64,000 nucleotides of DNA, taken from assembly GCA_003243445.1 (NCBI GenBank), contig QFQQ01000011.1:62001-126000 (forward strand). Reading direction: 5' to 3'. This DNA comes from Citrobacter freundii (GTDB taxonomy: Bacteria; Bacteroidota; Bacteroidia; Chitinophagales; Chitinophagaceae). A program made the translations under genes and the position numbers. The notes beneath the pieces were generated by a model. It searched no databases and was not told the DNA's origin. It saw only the letters and a list, made by a program, of their open reading frames with translations. This document shows positions 26,449 to 35,898 of the stretch, piece by piece (positions within the stretch are counted from its first letter, which is position 1; each line of letters begins with the position of its first letter).

Positions 26449-27324
26449 ATGCTAACCGAGGATCTGAAAACCTTTCTCTCGCGGCGCTTGTCGCAATTAC
26501 TTTCAGGAAGTGTGCACATCGAGGAAGTGAAGCGGGTGAGTGGCGGGTCGATCAATGTGGCGCTGCAGCTGATTGCCGATACGGGTGATCAGTTTTTTCT
26601 GAAGATCAATGATGCGGATCTGTATCCGGGTTTGTTTGAGCGGGAGCGATTGGGGCTTGAATCGCTGGGGCAGTTTGTGCGTACACCCATTGTGCTGATG
26701 GAAGAGGTCTATGAGAATAAGCAACTGCTGGTGATGGAATGGATCAGTCCGGGTACGAGGACGGAAAAATTCTGGAAGGACTTTGGGGCGAAACTGGCAT
26801 TGCTGCATCAGCAAACCGGCAGCTGCTTTGGATTGAACTACGACAACTTTATGGGCTCCCTGAAGCAGGCGAACGGCTGGCGGGAAACATGGGTTGAATT
26901 CTTTCGTTCACAACGGCTGGAACCGCAGGTGAAAATGGCTGCTGATTCCGGGTTGCTGCCTGCGCAGTGGGTAGGCCGTTTTGAAAATCTCTATAAAGCA
27001 TTGCCCTCAATTTTTCCGGAAGAAAAGCCGGGATTGCTACATGGTGATCTGTGGAGCGGGAACTTTATGTGTACGCGGCAGCAGGAACCCGTATTGATCG
27101 ATCCGGCGATCTATTACGGTCACAGGGCAGTCGATCTGGGAATGACGACACTGTTTGGAAGATGCAGCCAGGATTTTTACGAGGCGTATCATTATCATTT
27201 CCCCTTGGAGAAGAATTATGAAGAGCAATGGGAAGTAGCGAATTTGTATCCGTTGATGATACATTTGAATTTGTTTGGAGGGGGGTATTTGGAGGGAGTG
27301 AGGGAAGTATTGAAGCAGTTTTGA
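26449..27324 (+). CDS. Fructosamine kinase family protein
   Basis: 291 aa, FN3K-like/aminoglycoside phosphotransferase fold. RVSGGSINVALQL at the nucleotide loop, the catalytic LLHGDLWSGNFMC with Asp, and metal-binding DPAIYYGHRAVDLGM. Members phosphorylate ketosamines to destabilise glycated proteins; the bacterial substrate may be ribulosamines. Start codon ATG with TTAATTTG 5 nt upstream. Confidence 0.88.
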   Translation: MLTEDLKTFLSRRLSQLLSGSVHIEEVKRVSGGSINVALQLIADTGDQFFLKINDADLYPGLFERERLGLESLGQFVRTPIVLMEEVYENKQLLVMEWISPGTRTEKFWKDFGAKLALLHQQTGSCFGLNYDNFMGSLKQANGWRETWVEFFRSQRLEPQVKMAADSGLLPAQWVGRFENLYKALPSIFPEEKPGLLHGDLWSGNFMCTRQQEPVLIDPAIYYGHRAVDLGMTTLFGRCSQDFYEAYHYHFPLEKNYEEQWEVANLYPLMIHLNLFGGGYLEGVREVLKQF

Positions 27325-27326
27325 AC

Positions 27327-27533
27327 GGGGATTTATTGGATTAGTGGGATTAAGGGGATTCGTTTCCGAAGATTGAAAGAAGATAAAAATACAAAGGCGA
27401 CCAGATCCCATTAATCCCGTTTTCTCTTATTCGAAATGTGGGATTAATAGGCTTAATAACGGTCTTAAAGAATATTCTCTCTTTCAATCTTCGGAAACGA
27501 ATCCCCTTAATCCCACTAATCCAATAAATCCCC
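27327..27533. repeat. Fold-back element H, 53-nt perfect arms
   Basis: 27327-27379 and 27481-27533 are exact reverse complements over 53 nt (starts GGGGATTTATTGGATTAGTG). Words of the type GGATTAGTG/GGATTAAGG are repeated at the outside, with non-repetitive TTTCCGAAGATTGAAAG inside. The loop (101 nt) has a further weaker pair (CCCATTAATCCC/GGGATTAATAGG). It starts 2 nt after the FN3K stop codon and ends 76 nt before rnz. Confidence 0.9.
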
Positions 27534-27609
27534 GCTCAAATGGTAGTGGTTAAACGCCTCCTTCCACCCACCCGTTTTTCCCACAAATACCTTTCCTTTG
27601 CAATAACTT

Positions 27610-28512
27610 ATGCTAGCTGTAACGATTCTCGGAAACAATTCTGCCGTACCGGCTTTCGACCGTCACCCTACCAGCCAGGTGGTAACCCAAGACGGTATCA
27701 ACTACCTCGTGGATTGCGGTGAAGGAACACAGATCCAGATGATCAATTACAAGATCCGCCGCAGCAAGATCTCGCATATTTTTATCTCTCACCTGCATGG
27801 TGATCATTATTTTGGCTTGGTCGGATTATTGAATTCATTTGGTCTGCTGGGGCATCAACAGGAATTGCATGTATATGCACCTGCTCCTTTGCAGGAGATC
27901 ATCGAGATACAATTGCGGGTGGCAGATACCAAACTTTGTTACCAGCTGCATTTTCATACCATCAGCGGCGAAGCATTGCTGGTAGATAACGACAAAATTG
28001 AAATACGTTGTTTCCCTACACAACACCGCATCGAATGCTATGGCTTTACGTTCCGCGAAAAAAGAAAACCAAGAAAGCTGATCCTCGATAGCGTGAAGCA
28101 GAATAATATCCCCATACATTTTTATGAGAACCTGAAGAATGGAGAAGACTTTATAACCTCCGCCGGAGAGATCATCAAAAATGAATGGGTGACCGTTCCC
28201 GGTATAAAGGGAAAGAGCTATGCTTTTTGTGCAGATACCCGTTACTTCGAACCGATCATCGATCATATCAGGGACATGGATATGATCTATCATGAAACGA
28301 CATACCTGGATAACTTAAGAGAACGTGCATTTGAACGTTTCCATTCTACTACCAAACAAGCTGCATTGATCGCACAGAAGGCGAATGTGAAGCGTTTGCT
28401 GATCGGTCATTTCAGCAGCAAGTATGATACACTGGAGGAGTTTGAGAGAGAAGCGAGGGAAGTGTTTCCGAATTCAGAACTGGCATTGGAAGGGGTAACT
28501 TACAGGATATAG
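27610..28512 (+). CDS. rnz: Ribonuclease Z
   Basis: tRNA 3'-end endonuclease of the metallo-beta-lactamase fold; 300 aa. Zinc motif HLHGDHYFGLVGLL (HxHxDH) at about residue 62, conserved VDCGEGTQIQ, later ligands in CADTRYFEP and IGHFSSKY, and HETTYLDN. Length and motifs fit the short form RNase Z. Confidence 0.95.
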   Translation: MLAVTILGNNSAVPAFDRHPTSQVVTQDGINYLVDCGEGTQIQMINYKIRRSKISHIFISHLHGDHYFGLVGLLNSFGLLGHQQELHVYAPAPLQEIIEIQLRVADTKLCYQLHFHTISGEALLVDNDKIEIRCFPTQHRIECYGFTFREKRKPRKLILDSVKQNNIPIHFYENLKNGEDFITSAGEIIKNEWVTVPGIKGKSYAFCADTRYFEPIIDHIRDMDMIYHETTYLDNLRERAFERFHSTTKQAALIAQKANVKRLLIGHFSSKYDTLEEFEREAREVFPNSELALEGVTYRI

Positions 28513-28536
28513 CGTTTTTGTCTATTGAATGGCGTA

Positions 28537-28747
28537 GGCTCCCGCAGATTTTGCAGATTTGTCATTCATCTTATTGAACAGCTTTCGTGTATTAAGCAAC
28601 CCGCGGGTTAAGCTTCGCAGATTTCGCAGATAATCCTCAAATATCAGATGGTCATCTGCGTAATCTGCGGAATCAAATAAAAGCATTTATAACAACAGAT
28701 ATAATTTAATATAAGGACAGATAAATCTGCGTGATCTGCGGGATCCC
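28537..28747. repeat. Fold-back element B3, two-tier
   Basis: Outer arms CTCCCGCAGATTTTGCAGAT (28539-28560) and AAATCTGCGTGATCTGCGGG (about 28722-28742); inner arms TTCGCAGATTTCGCAGAT (28613-28631) and ATCTGCGTAATCTGCGG (about 28652-28671). Left flank is TGGCGTAGG. Between convergent genes. Confidence 0.82.
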
Positions 28748-29883
28748 TATCTCCCACCCATAACCCATTCAAAAAACAACGGGAATTCCTTCCTCCACGT
28801 TGGTTCATTGTGTTTACCATCCTCTGCTATATGAATGGAAGCCGGTGAGCCCGAATAGCGAAGAATAAGATCGTATGCTTTCTGCATATCAGGCACCATT
28901 GTTTCACCTTCCAGTTTACCTCCATAAAAATAGATCCGCGCGTTTACCTTTTTTGCTTTCGCAGTAATATCATCAAAGATCTTCGTGCCACTGATCCAGA
29001 AAGCAGGTGAGAAAATTCCGGCACCGCCATACACTTCTGGGTATTTCAACACCGCATACAAAGAGATCAATCCGCCCATAGAGCTGCCTGCAATAAATGT
29101 ATTGGATCTGTCTTTTAACGTACGATAATGTTTATCGATATAAGGTTTCAACGTTTTTACAAGGAAATCGACATACTCATTCCCCTCTCCTTTTCCGAAC
29201 TTCTCATTATCATAAGGATTGTATTCATTCAATCGTTTACTGCCGCCATGATCAACGGCTACCACGATGGTTTGGCGATTGATCCTGCTGGTTGAATCAA
29301 GGTATTCATCCACCCCCCATTCTCCTGAATAAGAAGTGGCATCATCAAAAACGTTTTGTCCGTCATGCATGTACATCACGGGAAAACGTTTTGTCTGATC
29401 AGCTGTATAATCCGGAGGTAAATAGATCCATACGCGGCGCGTCCGTTTTAATTGTGGGATCAGGAATGCTGTGTCGATCACATGCACATTCGCTGAGGCA
29501 GTACTCTTGCGTGGTTGTGCAGGAAAGCGGTCCGACCATTCCTGTACTTCCACCGCGATCACGCGGGCATCGTTCGTTTTTAATTGACGATTGTTCATGC
29601 CTGCGCCTTCTTTCTGACACTCTACCTTGCTCCAATCTCCACGGGTGAGTTTGAATTCATAAGCAGTATCAGGCAATGAAAGATCGAGATAATAAGATCC
29701 GGTAGATGATTTTTTGAAGCGGTAGTTTGTATCGGCAGGATTCCAGCCATTGAATGAGCCGGCGGCATAGATAGCGCTTCCGGATGCATGGTAATCAGGA
29801 AGCTTTTTGATCTCTATGCGGACGGTGTGCTGGGCCATGGACATTACGGGTGTCAGGAGGAGAAATGGCAGGCAGTGTTTCAT
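28747..29883 (-). CDS. Secreted esterase (IroE/Fes-like) with N-terminal E-set domain
   Basis: 378 aa. Signal peptide, then a starch-binding/early-set-like beta domain with AAGSFNGWNPAD (about 40-115), then an alpha/beta hydrolase of the esterase D type: MYMHDGQNVFDD, nucleophile AGSSMGGLISLYA and His in DGKHNEPTW. Such proteins hydrolyse siderophore esters or carbohydrate esters; nothing in the context decides. Confidence 0.85.
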   Translation of the reverse strand: MKHCLPFLLLTPVMSMAQHTVRIEIKKLPDYHASGSAIYAAGSFNGWNPADTNYRFKKSSTGSYYLDLSLPDTAYEFKLTRGDWSKVECQKEGAGMNNRQLKTNDARVIAVEVQEWSDRFPAQPRKSTASANVHVIDTAFLIPQLKRTRRVWIYLPPDYTADQTKRFPVMYMHDGQNVFDDATSYSGEWGVDEYLDSTSRINRQTIVVAVDHGGSKRLNEYNPYDNEKFGKGEGNEYVDFLVKTLKPYIDKHYRTLKDRSNTFIAGSSMGGLISLYAVLKYPEVYGGAGIFSPAFWISGTKIFDDITAKAKKVNARIYFYGGKLEGETMVPDMQKAYDLILRYSGSPASIHIAEDGKHNEPTWRKEFPLFFEWVMGGR

Positions 29884-29911
29884 GGTGTTGAAGCTACGGT
29901 TTTTTGCGGAT

Positions 29912-30066
29912 GGGCCCCCTCTAAATCTCCCCCTTCAGGGGAGACTTATGAACAGTTCGAAAGTCTGAAATGTCATATTGTATAGAATATCTGCTCTACA
30001 CAGTATGACATTCTCTTCAAAGAGAGTGTTAAGTCTCCCCTGAAGGGGGAGATTTAGAGGGGGCCC
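29912..30066. repeat. Fold-back element A4
   Basis: Outer arms of 37 nt (29912-29948, 30030-30066) perfect; inner pair 29969-30012 (AATGTCATATTGTATAGAAT ... ATGACATT). Right flank CCTTACGCC is the complement of GGCGTAAGG. Lies after dapA and before the esterase gene on the minus strand. Confidence 0.87.
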
Positions 30067-30081
30067 TTACGCCGATCTATT

Positions 30082-30963
30082 TTATTGTTTCATCAACTCC
30101 TTAATCGTTGCATGCAACGACGCACTCACCGGCCAAACCGGCTGCCTGAAAGTATTCGAACACAATCCCATTTCAGACAGATAAGCTTTCACACCACTCG
30201 GGCTACCTTCGGCGAACATGGAATTGATGATGTCAACATATTTATAGTGAAGCTCGCGTGCGTCTGCAAAATTATCGGCCAGGCACAGGCGTACCATTTC
30301 TGAGAAATCTTTGGGATAAGCATTAGCCACTACAGATGTAACACCGCATGCACCGAGTGCGATCATGGGAAGGGTCAGCGCATCATCGCCGCTGATGACC
30401 ATAAAGTCGGCAGGCTTGTATTTCATGATCTGCATGATCTGATCAAGGTTGCCACTCGCTTCTTTTGTAGCGAATATATTCTTGCACTCACGTGCGATAC
30501 GCAGTTGTGTTGCAGCGGTGATGTTCTGACCTGTGCGGCCGGGCACATTGTACATCATGATCGGCAATGGGGTGTTATCATTGAGCACTTTGTAATGCTG
30601 GAACAGACCTTCCTGGTTAGGTTTGTTGTAATACGGCGCTACAGAAAGAATAGCCGTATAACCGGTAAGATCAAATTTCTTGAATCCTTCCACCACTTCT
30701 TTTGTATCGTAACCACCAATACCTGCCACAAGCGGCAGACGGCCATTCACCGCTTGTGCCACGAAGGTAAACACCTGTTGTTTTTCCTCGCCATGCACCG
30801 TTGCACTTTCACCGGTCGTACCCAATACTACCAAATACTCCACCTTACCGGCGATCCAGAATTCGATCAGCTTTTTAAAGCTGTCCCAATCGATGGATCC
30901 ATCAGCAAGAAAAGGAGTTACAATGGCGATACCAGTGCCGGTGAACTTGGTTTGTAAAGACAT
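30082..30963 (-). CDS. dapA: 4-hydroxy-tetrahydrodipicolinate synthase
   Basis: First step of the lysine/diaminopimelate branch: aspartate semialdehyde plus pyruvate. 293 aa TIM barrel. LGTTGESATVHGEEK (substrate loop), catalytic Tyr in APYYNKPNQEG, YNVPGRTG, and the Schiff-base Lys in FATKEASGNLDQ. Single gene flanked by repeats on both sides. Confidence 0.95.
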   Translation of the reverse strand: MSLQTKFTGTGIAIVTPFLADGSIDWDSFKKLIEFWIAGKVEYLVVLGTTGESATVHGEEKQQVFTFVAQAVNGRLPLVAGIGGYDTKEVVEGFKKFDLTGYTAILSVAPYYNKPNQEGLFQHYKVLNDNTPLPIMMYNVPGRTGQNITAATQLRIARECKNIFATKEASGNLDQIMQIMKYKPADFMVISGDDALTLPMIALGACGVTSVVANAYPKDFSEMVRLCLADNFADARELHYKYVDIINSMFAEGSPSGVKAYLSEMGLCSNTFRQPVWPVSASLHATIKELMKQ

Positions 30964-30972
30964 TTTGAAGTG

Positions 30973-31196
30973 AGTTATAAAGTCAAAAGTAAAAATTCAA
31001 AAGTAAAAAAAGCCTTGCGGGGATGATCAGTCAAAAGGGTTTCGAAGTCAAAAGGAAAAAGTCAAAAATAAAAATCTTCCCTGATGGCACAAACGCTGGA
31101 TGATGGAAGAGCATCTACCGTTTAATAGTGAGGTAAGCTTGAATGCCAAAAAGCATTTTCTCACATCACGACATTTTTACTTTTGACTTTTGACTT
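30973..31196. repeat. Fold-back element F2 (AAAAGTCA words)
   Basis: Left arm AAAGTCAAAAGTAAAAATTC (from 30975), a second word block at 31045-31077, and right arm TTTTTACTTTTGACTTTTGA (31172-31194). Same words as F1. The right arm reaches the accA stop codon. Confidence 0.7.
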
Positions 31197-32166
31197 AAAT
31201 CTCGTCCCAGAATCCCATCTTACCAAACTTCTCAATGCGTTCATTCACGCGTTGTTCGGCGGTCTTCTGTTTTTGTTCCTGGATGACGGGGATGAGATAG
31301 TCCTTAAGTTTCTGGGCAGCTTCGTCATAATCCCAGTGGGCGCCGCCGACGGGCTCTGGAATGATGCCGTCGATGAGGCCAAAACCGAGCATTTTGTCGG
31401 CTGTAAGACGGAGTTGTTCCGCTGCGATTTCCTTTTTATCCCATGATCTCCAGAGGATGGAGGAGCAGCTTTCGGGGCTGATAACGGTGTACCAGGTATT
31501 TTCCATCATGAAAACCTTGTCGCCCACACCGATTCCGAGGGCTCCGCCGCTGGCACCTTCGCCGATGATCACGCAGATGACCGGTACTTTCAGCCGGATC
31601 ATTTCGTAGATATTACGGGCAATGGCTTCGCCCTGGCCTCTTTCTTCGGCTTCAAGGCCGGGATAAGCGCCGGGTGTATCGATCAGGGTGATGATGGGTT
31701 TGTTGAATTTCTCCGCCAATTTCATAAGACGGAGTGCTTTACGATAGCCTTCCGGGTTAGCCATACCGAAATTGCGCAACTGGCGCATCTTGGTATTGAT
31801 CCCTTTCTGCTGACCGATGAGCATCACGGTTTCCCCGTTGAGTGAGGCGAAACCGCCCACCATGGCTTTGTCATCCTTCACATTGCGGTCGCCGAAAAGC
31901 TCCACGAAGTTTTCTGTCATCTTGGTGATGTACTTCATGGTATAAGGTCTGTCCGGATGACGGCTCAGCTGTACACGTTGCCAGCTGGTAAGGTTCTGGG
32001 TGATCTCTTTTCTTTTCTCAATGATATTCTGCTCCAACCGCTGGATCATATCGGTCATGTCGATATTCGTTTTCTCCTGGCGGTTCTTGCTGTTCTCAAT
32101 CTCGTCAATCAGATCCTTAACCGGTTTCTCAAAGTCCAAAAACTGTCTATTGGCGTTAGATGGCAT
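31195..32166 (-). CDS. accA: Acetyl-CoA carboxylase, carboxyltransferase alpha subunit
   Basis: Transfers CO2 from biotin to acetyl-CoA with AccD. 323 aa. Typical RHPDRPYTMKYI, ALRLMKLAEKFNKPIITLID, the GAYPGLEAEERGQ loop and IGEGASGGALGIGVGDK are present. TAATTTAG about 22 nt upstream of the ATG may be the -7 box. On the same strand as accB/accC but 27 kb away. Confidence 0.95.
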   Translation of the reverse strand: MPSNANRQFLDFEKPVKDLIDEIENSKNRQEKTNIDMTDMIQRLEQNIIEKRKEITQNLTSWQRVQLSRHPDRPYTMKYITKMTENFVELFGDRNVKDDKAMVGGFASLNGETVMLIGQQKGINTKMRQLRNFGMANPEGYRKALRLMKLAEKFNKPIITLIDTPGAYPGLEAEERGQGEAIARNIYEMIRLKVPVICVIIGEGASGGALGIGVGDKVFMMENTWYTVISPESCSSILWRSWDKKEIAAEQLRLTADKMLGFGLIDGIIPEPVGGAHWDYDEAAQKLKDYLIPVIQEQKQKTAEQRVNERIEKFGKMGFWDEI

Positions 32167-32202
32167 AATTTCTAAAAAATGAGCGGCTAAATTACGGGTT
32201 AA

Positions 32203-32372
32203 ACGCGAATGTTGCGCGAATGGCCGCGAATGGCCACGAATAGGGTCTTAGAGGCTGGGAAACAAGTAATCACGTGATATAGATATGGGTACTGCTATCC
32301 CGACCTGAACACCTCCCTGGCCAGTAGGGCTTTATTCGCGCTCATTTGCGCCCATTGGCGCTTCATTCGCGT
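32203..32372. repeat. Fold-back element C2 (GCGAATGGC words)
   Basis: Left arm of about 44 nt with GCGCGAATGGCCGCGAATGG words (32203-32246), right arm 32330-32372 with TTCGCGCTCATTTGCGCCC. Complementary at word level, several mismatches. The right arm touches the stop of the small open frame at 32372. Confidence 0.7.
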
Positions 32373-32494
32373 TATACCCAGTTCTCGGGCTTGGCGTTCA
32401 TTTTTGGGACGTCTTTGGTGGAAGCAAGTTTAAGGATGCAATAGGTTACGGCAGAGCCGAGGAGGACGGCGGTGAGGAGGATCTTTTTGTTCAT
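32372..32494 (-). CDS. Possible 40-aa small membrane protein
   Basis: ATG at 32492-32494 opens a frame of 40 codons ending TAA: one hydrophobic segment (ILLTAVLLGSAVTYCILKLA) with MNKK before it and a polar tail (STKDVPKMNAKPENWV). Lys at the front and a single helix fit a small inner-membrane protein. No clear ribosome site is seen, and the frame lies between two fold-back elements, so it may be spurious. Confidence 0.4.
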   Translation of the reverse strand: MNKKILLTAVLLGSAVTYCILKLASTKDVPKMNAKPENWV

Positions 32495-32588
32495 GGGTTT
32501 TCGTTTTTTAGAGTAAGACAAGAGGTGTGCCAAGGAGTTGTGCTCCTGGAAGGCATGGATCAGTTCTTCGATTTGGCTCGGCGTATTT

Positions 32589-32799
32589 AGCCCGCAGATT
32601 GCGCAGATTTATCGTAACGATCGTTGAGATATCATCCAATTAATGTAATACTCCATTCTTTGGATCCGCAGATTACGCAGATGAGTGTCTGAAAGCGGGA
32701 TGTTATCTGCGTGATCTGCGGACTCAAATTGGGAAATGTCCGTTTTCCAAATGAAAGTTCATGCATCCTGAGGCTAAATCTGCGCAATCTGCGGGATCC
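32589..32799. repeat. Fold-back element B4, two-tier
   Basis: Outer arms CCCGCAGATTGCGCAGATTT (32591-32610) and AAATCTGCGCAATCTGCGGG (32774-32793) are perfect over 20 nt; inner arms GGATCCGCAGATTACGCAGA (32659-32680) and TATCTGCGTGATCTGCGG (about 32703-32721). Flanks GGCGTATTTAG and CTTACGCAAGCC. Confidence 0.83.
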
Positions 32800-32868
32800 A
32801 CTTACGCAAGCCAATTCACGCAAACGCTTGATCGATCAGGAGAACCATAATCCCACTATTTTAGCTGC

Positions 32869-35800
32869 ATGAACAAAAATCAACCCCGTCCGAAGTTCTC
32901 CATGCGAACACTGTTTGTGATCTTATTTGTCTCGCTTTCCATATGCGGCTTCTCCCAGCAAGTGCAATATAGAATTGGTCATAACGACTGGGATGCCGAT
33001 TCACTGGGCAATCACCGCGCGGTGGTAGAAATTACTGAATCAGGAGCAGCGACAACCGTAAAGATCCCGTGGCGCCGCCAGGACGATCCCACCGGCAAGA
33101 AGATATTTGTTGTAAACGCAGCCACTAATCAGCTTGTTGATGTGGAAATTGATACCGTAAACAATGAAGAAGGCTCAATCCATTTTGCTGCAGCAAGCAA
33201 AGGGCAAAAATATTACATTTATTATCTCCCTTATAAAGTAAACAGAACCTCCAATTATCCGACAGCTATCTATTATAAAGAAAATAATACTTCAAGGAAA
33301 TTGCGTGGCATGGCAATGAAACCGGGGAAGGCAAAACTTCTCTATTTCGAGTCCATTGATTCCCTGAACAGTTTTTATCCAATGGAAGTGATCGCAACAA
33401 AACAAGAAGTGCAGATCATGACTAAATCGGCACCCAACAAAGATTATCTGGTGTTTCCCGAAGACCGCCAGCATGTGATCCGGATGCGGAACTATCTGCC
33501 ACAAAGATGGATGCAGGTGTACGCTCCAACTTATCTCAGCGCCACTGCCGCCAGGGGTGAAAATTTTGCCTATCAACTAGGCATTTATCCCTTCAGCAAA
33601 GATCTTACAAATGTTACCATACAGTTCAGCGATCTGAAAGACAATAAAGGACATATTCTTTCATCCAAAAACATGAGCTGTCTAAATACAACCGGTACAA
33701 AATATGACGGTACCCAATTTTCACAGATTGTAAATGTACCACGGGGAAATGTGCAGGCAATGTGGTGCCTGATTAACATTCCTGAAAAGGCTACACCAGG
33801 CTTTTATCAGGGCATTGCCATAGTGAACGCTGACAACGTTCAAGTCACAAAAATCGAGATCCGTCTAAATATCACTAATACTACGGCTTCGGAACACGGC
33901 ATTAATCATCCAGAATTGCAAACAAGACTGACCTGGCTAAACTCCACCATGGCGCAACAGAATGAGGTGATCAAGCCCTACACGCCATTGAAAGTAACAG
34001 ATAAGACCATCGACCTGCTGGGAAGAAAAGTGATCCTGAATGAAACAGGTTTCCCTGAGCAATTGCAAACATTCTTCACACCTGCAATGACATCTATCAC
34101 CGGCCAGGCGAAGAATATCCTTGCAGAGAATATCCATTTTCATATCACCAGTACAGCTACACACAAAGACATTGCATTCAAAGCACAGAGCTTCCATTAT
34201 ACATTACAGGAACCCGGCACAGTAAAATGGGAATCGACCAGCTTATCTGCGCCGTTGAAAATGGATGTGGCAGGCAGTCTTGAATTTGATGGATATATGT
34301 CTTATGCCGTTAAGCTGATCGCACTGGAAGACGTGGCATTGGATAATGTGCGTTTTCATATTCCGTTTGACAGTCTTGCTGCGAAATACCTGATGGGCCT
34401 TGGCAATAAAGGCGGATTAAGACCGGACACCGTGAATTGGAAATGGGACGTGGCAACAAAGAACCAGGATGGCGCATGGATCGGGGCAGTGAATGCTGGT
34501 TTGCAATTCTCCCTACGAGATCAACATTATGTGCGCCCTTTGAATACGAATTTCTACCTGCAGAAACCGTTGCTGCTGCCAACATCATGGGGCAACGAAG
34601 GTAAGGGAGGGATGTGGATCGGTATCAGGGGTAAGTCGATGCTGATGGAAGCGTATACCAATGCGAGAACGATGAAGAAGGGCGATACACTGTTTTATAA
34701 TTTCAATTTGCTCATCACGCCTTTTCATACATTGAATACAGATTTCCAGTGGGCGACGCGTTTTTATCATCAGTATAAAAGTCCGGATAGTGTAAAAGCA
34801 ACCGGTGCAACAGTGATCAATATACATCATGCGAATAAGATCAATCCGTATATCAATTACCCGTTCATTGAGCATGAAGCGATGAAGCGGTATATTGATT
34901 CAGCACATCGGCTTGGATTGAAGGTGAAGATCTATAATACGGTGCGTGAGTTATCGAACCGTGCGTATGAAACATTTCCGATGAGAAGCCTGGGACATGA
35001 GATCTATTCGCCGGGCAAAGGCGGTGGTTATTCATGGTTGCAGGAACATGTGGTGAGTGATTATATCGCGGCATGGTTTGTACCGGAATTAAAGGATGCG
35101 GCCATAGTGAATAGCGGCATGAGCCGGTGGCATAATTATTATGTGGAGGGAATGAACTGGCTGGTTCAGCATGTAGGCATTGATGGGATTTATCTGGATG
35201 ATGTGGCGTTTGACCGCATTACGATGAAGCGGATCAAGCGGGTGCTGACAAAGGATGGTCATCCCGGTATTATCGATCTGCATTCCGCGAATCAATACAA
35301 CAAGAGCGATGGATTCAACAACAGTGCGAACCTGTACATGGAGCATTTCCCTTATCTCAATCGTTTATGGTTTGGTGAGTATTTCGATTATGAGAAGAAT
35401 GATGCGGCGTTTTATTTAACAGAAGTCTCGGGCATTCCATTTGGATTGATGGGTGAGATGTTGCAGGATGGTGGTAATGCCTGGCGGGGTATGATCTATG
35501 GCATGACGAACCGCATGCCGTGGAGTGATAATGCAGACCCGCGACCGATCTGGAAAGTGTGGGATGAATTCGGAATGGCTGGTTCGGAGATGATCGGGTA
35601 TTGGGCGGAAGACTGCCCGGTTAAGACGGATAATGATCAGGTACTTGCAACAGTGTATAAAAAGCAGGGAAAAGTGATGATTGCTATTGCAAGCTGGGCT
35701 AAAGAAGATGTGGTGGTGAAGTTGAAGATTGACTGGAAGGCGTTGGGATTGGATGAATCTAAGGTTCGTTTGAAAGCGAAAGCCATGAAAGGATTTCAGG

Positions 35801-35874
35801 AGGAGAAGGAGTTTCGGGTTGGAGATGGGATAGCGGTGGAGAAGGGAAAGGGTTGGTTGTTGATTGGTGAATAA
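32869..35874 (+). CDS. Large secreted DUF6067-like protein (probable glycoside hydrolase)
   Basis: 1001 aa with signal peptide (to about residue 30). N-terminal beta domains (about 30-330), a middle beta-sandwich, then a TIM-barrel-like part (about 640-950) with NYYVEGMNWLVQHVGIDGIY followed by LDDVAFDR, and MEHFPYLNRLWFGEYFDYEK, ending in a small beta domain. IDGIYLDD resembles the catalytic strand of clan GH-D type hydrolases, and I recall this architecture from proteins named DUF6067. Substrate is unknown. TATTTTAG ends 4 nt before the ATG. No SusCD pair is next to it. Confidence 0.68.
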   Translation: MNKNQPRPKFSMRTLFVILFVSLSICGFSQQVQYRIGHNDWDADSLGNHRAVVEITESGAATTVKIPWRRQDDPTGKKIFVVNAATNQLVDVEIDTVNNEEGSIHFAAASKGQKYYIYYLPYKVNRTSNYPTAIYYKENNTSRKLRGMAMKPGKAKLLYFESIDSLNSFYPMEVIATKQEVQIMTKSAPNKDYLVFPEDRQHVIRMRNYLPQRWMQVYAPTYLSATAARGENFAYQLGIYPFSKDLTNVTIQFSDLKDNKGHILSSKNMSCLNTTGTKYDGTQFSQIVNVPRGNVQAMWCLINIPEKATPGFYQGIAIVNADNVQVTKIEIRLNITNTTASEHGINHPELQTRLTWLNSTMAQQNEVIKPYTPLKVTDKTIDLLGRKVILNETGFPEQLQTFFTPAMTSITGQAKNILAENIHFHITSTATHKDIAFKAQSFHYTLQEPGTVKWESTSLSAPLKMDVAGSLEFDGYMSYAVKLIALEDVALDNVRFHIPFDSLAAKYLMGLGNKGGLRPDTVNWKWDVATKNQDGAWIGAVNAGLQFSLRDQHYVRPLNTNFYLQKPLLLPTSWGNEGKGGMWIGIRGKSMLMEAYTNARTMKKGDTLFYNFNLLITPFHTLNTDFQWATRFYHQYKSPDSVKATGATVINIHHANKINPYINYPFIEHEAMKRYIDSAHRLGLKVKIYNTVRELSNRAYETFPMRSLGHEIYSPGKGGGYSWLQEHVVSDYIAAWFVPELKDAAIVNSGMSRWHNYYVEGMNWLVQHVGIDGIYLDDVAFDRITMKRIKRVLTKDGHPGIIDLHSANQYNKSDGFNNSANLYMEHFPYLNRLWFGEYFDYEKNDAAFYLTEVSGIPFGLMGEMLQDGGNAWRGMIYGMTNRMPWSDNADPRPIWKVWDEFGMAGSEMIGYWAEDCPVKTDNDQVLATVYKKQGKVMIAIASWAKEDVVVKLKIDWKALGLDESKVRLKAKAMKGFQEEKEFRVGDGIAVEKGKGWLLIGE

Positions 35875-35898
35875 AAATTTAATGGAACTAAGATAAGG

